From JANMAT01 sp031359995 (GTDB taxonomy: Bacteria > Actinomycetota > Acidimicrobiia > Acidimicrobiales > Ilumatobacteraceae): a stretch of 64,000 nt of DNA. The stretch lies in assembly GCA_031359995.1 (NCBI GenBank), contig JANMAT010000116.1, positions 62,001 through 126,000 of the forward strand, given 5' to 3'. Positions 61,803 to 64,000 of this stretch are shown here, piece after piece (positions within the stretch are counted from its first letter, which is position 1; each line of letters begins with the position of its first letter). Both the position numbers and the translations under genes were made by a program. The notes beneath the pieces were generated by a model. The model did no database searches, had not been told where the DNA came from, and saw only the letters and a program-made list of their open reading frames with translations.

Positions 61803-62528
61803 GTGGAGGTCGGGGCGGTCCGTCTTGGTCGTCCCGGCCGCCGCGACATCGCTCCTGACGTCGTGCGGTCGGTGCGGCCCACGTCGATGGCGGGTGAGCA
61901 GGTGCTGCCGGTCCACTCGTCGTTGGTCGGGCTGTTCCCCGACGGGTTGCGGCGCGGCGAGGTCATCGGGGTGGAGGGGACCGCGGCCGTCTCCAGCGCC
62001 CTGGCCCTCGCCGCCGGCCCGTCGGCGGCGGGCGCGTGGACGGTGGCCGTCGGCCTGCCCGGTCTGGGGGTGGGTGCGGCGGCGGCCCTCGGTGTGGCGC
62101 CGGAGCGGCTCGTCGTGCTGGTCCCGGCCCGCCTCGACGCCGCGGGGTGGGCGGCGGTGTTCACCGCGGTGGTCGACGGGTTCGACGTGGCCATCGTGCG
62201 GCCCCCGGCCGGGGTCACCCCGAGCCTGTGGCGGCGGCTGGTGCCCCGCCTGCGCGAGCGCGGCGGCGTCCTCATCGGGGTCGAGCTGCCGGTCGGGTGG
62301 GAGCGTTCGTCCACGGTGCGCAGCGGCGAGGTGGTGTGGGACGGCATCGGCGATGGGCACGGTCACCTGCGGGCCCGCCAGGTCGTGCTGGAGCGCACCG
62401 GTCGGGGTGCGGCCAGCCGGCCCCGGCGCGCCACCGTGCTGCTGCCCGGTCGCGGGGGCGACGCGTCGGCCGTCGTCGACGAACCGGTCGACGGGCGGGT
62501 CGTCGACCTGACCCGCCGGGTGGGGTGA
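61803..62528 (+). CDS. imuA': ImuA' (mutasome accessory, RecA-like)
   Basis: A 241-residue RecA-like protein of the actinobacterial ImuA' type, which recruits the mutasome (ImuA', ImuB, DnaE2) for error-prone lesion bypass. The P-loop region is degenerate (GVEGTAAVSSALAL near 57-70, without GKT), as in ImuA' proteins, and the GVGAAAALGVAPERLVVLVP segment corresponds to the next RecA strand. GTG 61803 is 6 nt after the -10, so the mRNA is leaderless. It overlaps imuB by 1 nt. DnaE2 is not in the window. Confidence 0.82.
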   Translation: MEVGAVRLGRPGRRDIAPDVVRSVRPTSMAGEQVLPVHSSLVGLFPDGLRRGEVIGVEGTAAVSSALALAAGPSAAGAWTVAVGLPGLGVGAAAALGVAPERLVVLVPARLDAAGWAAVFTAVVDGFDVAIVRPPAGVTPSLWRRLVPRLRERGGVLIGVELPVGWERSSTVRSGEVVWDGIGDGHGHLRARQVVLERTGRGAASRPRRATVLLPGRGGDASAVVDEPVDGRVVDLTRRVG

Positions 62529-64000
62529 TGGGCCGCCGTGCGGCGAGCACGTCGGTGAGCCCGCCGACGAGCGCATCGGTGGGGCCACCGCGCCAGCTCA
62601 CGGTGTGGTGCCCGCAGTGGCCGGTGGTGGCGGCCGGTGCCGAGGCGGGTGTTCCCGCCGCCGTGCTCCACGCCAACCGCGTCGTGGCGGCCAGCCCGGC
62701 GGCCCAGGCCGAGGGGGTGGTGCCGGGGATGCGCCGGCGCGAGGCGCAACGGGCGTGCCCGACGGTGGCCCTGCTGCCCCACGACCCCGTGCGTGATGCC
62801 CGCGCCTTCGAGCTGGTGCCCAGCGCGCTGGAGCAGGTCGTGGCCCGCCTCGAGGTCGCCCGACCCGGGCTGGTGCGCTTCACCACGCGCGGCCCGGCCC
62901 GCTACCACGGCGGCGACGAGCCGCTGGCCCGCACGGTGGCCGAGGTCGTCATCCGCGCCCTGGGCACCCGGGCCGAGGTCGGTGGGTTGGTGGGGGTGGG
63001 TGTGGGCGACGGGCGCTTCGCCTCTGCCATCGCGGCGCGCCGGGCCAGCGAGCAGGCCATGCCGGTGGTGGTGCCGACCGGGCGGTCGGGGGCGTTCCTC
63101 GCCCCGATGCCGGTGGGCCTGCTGGCCGACGGCGCCCTGCTGCCCGAGCTGCACGGTCCGGGGTTGACCGAGCGGCTGGCCCTGGTCGACCTGTTCGGGC
63201 GGCTCGGGTTGTTGTCGTTGGGGTCGGTCGCCGCGTTGGCGGCGGCCGACGTGGCCGGTCGCTTCGGTGTGGTGGGCCGGGCCGCCCACCGCCAGGCCGG
63301 CGGGCACGACGAGCTCCCACCGGCCGCTGACGTGCCCCCGGTGGAGTGGTCGGTCGGCACCGAGATCGAGCCGCCGGTGCACGAGGCCGGGCCGGTGGCC
63401 TTCGTGGCCAAGGCGTTGGCCGACGATCTGCTGGCCCGGCTGGCCGCGCACGGGTTGGCCTGCGTGCAGGTGGTCGTGGTGGTCGAGACCGAGCACGGCG
63501 AGCGTCGGGAGCGCAGCTGGCGTCGGGTGCCGGCGTTCAGTGCCGCCGCCATCGTGGAGCGGGTGCGGTGGCAGCTCGAGGGCTGGGGCGTGGGGGTCGA
63601 CGCGCCCAGCGGCGGCGTGGCCATGGTGCGGCTGGTGCCGGCCGAGGTGGTGGCGGCCACCGGGCACCAGCTCGGCTTCTGGGGCGGGTCCACCCAGGCC
63701 GACGAGCGGGCGTGGCGGGCCGTGGCCCGCCTGGTCGGCCAGGTCGGGACCGACGGCGTGCTGGTGCCGGTGTGGCGGGGCGGCCGGGGGCCGGGCGCAC
63801 CGTGGGCGCTGGTGGAGGCGGCCACCGCTGATCCCGACGGGCGGGCCGCGGCGGTGCGACCGCCCGCCGCGGGCCCGGGTCCGTGGCCGGGCCGGTTGCC
63901 CGATCCGCTGCCGGCGGTGGTGCACCGGGGCGACGACCGTTCGCCGGCCGAGGTGGTCGACGACGCCGGCCAGCGTGTGCAGGTGAGCGGTCGGGGCGCG
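62528..64000 (+). CDS. imuB: ImuB (catalytically inactive Y-family polymerase homologue), cut by window end
   Basis: At least 491 residues, open to the window edge. The N-terminal sequence RQLTVWCPQWPVVAAG and the AVLHANRVVAASPAAQAEGV and GMRRREAQRACP stretches match ImuB. The Y-family catalytic acids are absent: the usual DxD region reads VWCPQWPVV and the SxDE region reads TTRGPARYHGG, as expected for this non-polymerising scaffold. It bridges the beta clamp and DnaE2. ATG 62528 overlaps the imuA' stop. The C-terminal clamp-binding motif is outside or at the edge. Confidence 0.87.
   Translation, partial: MGRRAASTSVSPPTSASVGPPRQLTVWCPQWPVVAAGAEAGVPAAVLHANRVVAASPAAQAEGVVPGMRRREAQRACPTVALLPHDPVRDARAFELVPSALEQVVARLEVARPGLVRFTTRGPARYHGGDEPLARTVAEVVIRALGTRAEVGGLVGVGVGDGRFASAIAARRASEQAMPVVVPTGRSGAFLAPMPVGLLADGALLPELHGPGLTERLALVDLFGRLGLLSLGSVAALAAADVAGRFGVVGRAAHRQAGGHDELPPAADVPPVEWSVGTEIEPPVHEAGPVAFVAKALADDLLARLAAHGLACVQVVVVVETEHGERRERSWRRVPAFSAAAIVERVRWQLEGWGVGVDAPSGGVAMVRLVPAEVVAATGHQLGFWGGSTQADERAWRAVARLVGQVGTDGVLVPVWRGGRGPGAPWALVEAATADPDGRAAAVRPPAAGPGPWPGRLPDPLPAVVHRGDDRSPAEVVDDAGQRVQVSGRGA

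Overview
The window is GC-rich (by eye about 70 percent) chromosomal DNA with dense genes, many 1-8 nt stop/start overlaps, frequent GTG and TTG starts, a WhiB protein, a PafB/PafC pair, an FbiD (F420 biosynthesis) gene and an OmpATb-like BON/OmpA protein. This fits a free-living member of the Actinomycetota. The mix of Thr/Ala-linker lipoproteins, HAAT-type transporters and CoA-dependent catabolism suggests the Acidimicrobiia, but that is an inference and not a phylogenetic test. I see no rRNA, tRNA, CRISPR array, insertion sequence or prophage. Many genes start 6-8 nt after a TANNNT hexamer, so leaderless transcripts look common.

Layout. 1-2.5 kb: a lipoprotein cut by the window edge, an exopolyphosphatase and a DUF305 protein, all on the minus strand. 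2.6-13.1 kb: a branched-chain-type ABC importer (LivG, LivF, LivH, LivM, two near-duplicate binding lipoproteins) followed by an acyl-CoA synthetase and two enoyl-CoA hydratases; together they look like uptake, CoA activation and beta-oxidation of a carboxylic acid. 13.2-16.7 kb: NUDIX, CBS-domain protein, a membrane HHH protein with an OmpA/BON partner, and a nitroreductase. 16.7-22.4 kb: a plus-strand cluster with both subunits of a B12-dependent acyl-CoA mutase whose substrate residues (Phe66, Gln184) match isobutyryl-CoA mutase, plus a kinase-like protein, a histone-deacetylase-fold enzyme and 3-hydroxybutyryl-CoA dehydrogenase. 22.4-30.6 kb: ketopantoate-reductase-like protein, the WYL regulators PafB and PafC, a DnaQ-like exonuclease, a SnoaL-like protein, WhiB, PIN-PhoH and a two-component system.

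30.6-49.6 kb: a secreted protein, the LutABC lactate-oxidation operon, an AhpD-like protein, HIT, DUF429, a free-standing Lys/Ala-rich histone-H1-like protein, a DinB-fold protein, PIG-L deacetylase, FbiD, GpsA, a MOSC protein, an RNase HII fused in frame to a tyrosine phosphatase, the transsulfuration pair (CBS and cystathionine gamma-synthase/lyase), a zinc-cluster/coiled-coil/membrane protein of unknown role, and GlpD.

49.9-64 kb: a patatin-like protein, then the most unusual locus: five tightly overlapping genes encoding a SWIM zinc-finger protein, a DUF5691-like protein, a MoxR-type AAA+ ATPase, a DUF5682-like protein and a VWA/MIDAS protein, with a small orphan behind. Its promoter has the layout of the mycobacterial RecA-NDp/PafBC damage promoter, and pafBC lies in the same window. 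After an acyl-CoA dehydrogenase and an Nfu_N-like protein come a CarH-like B12 photoreceptor-type regulator, a DUF2510 membrane protein, and the SOS-controlled mutasome genes imuA' and imuB (imuB runs off the end). DNA-damage and stress control is thus a recurring theme of the right half.
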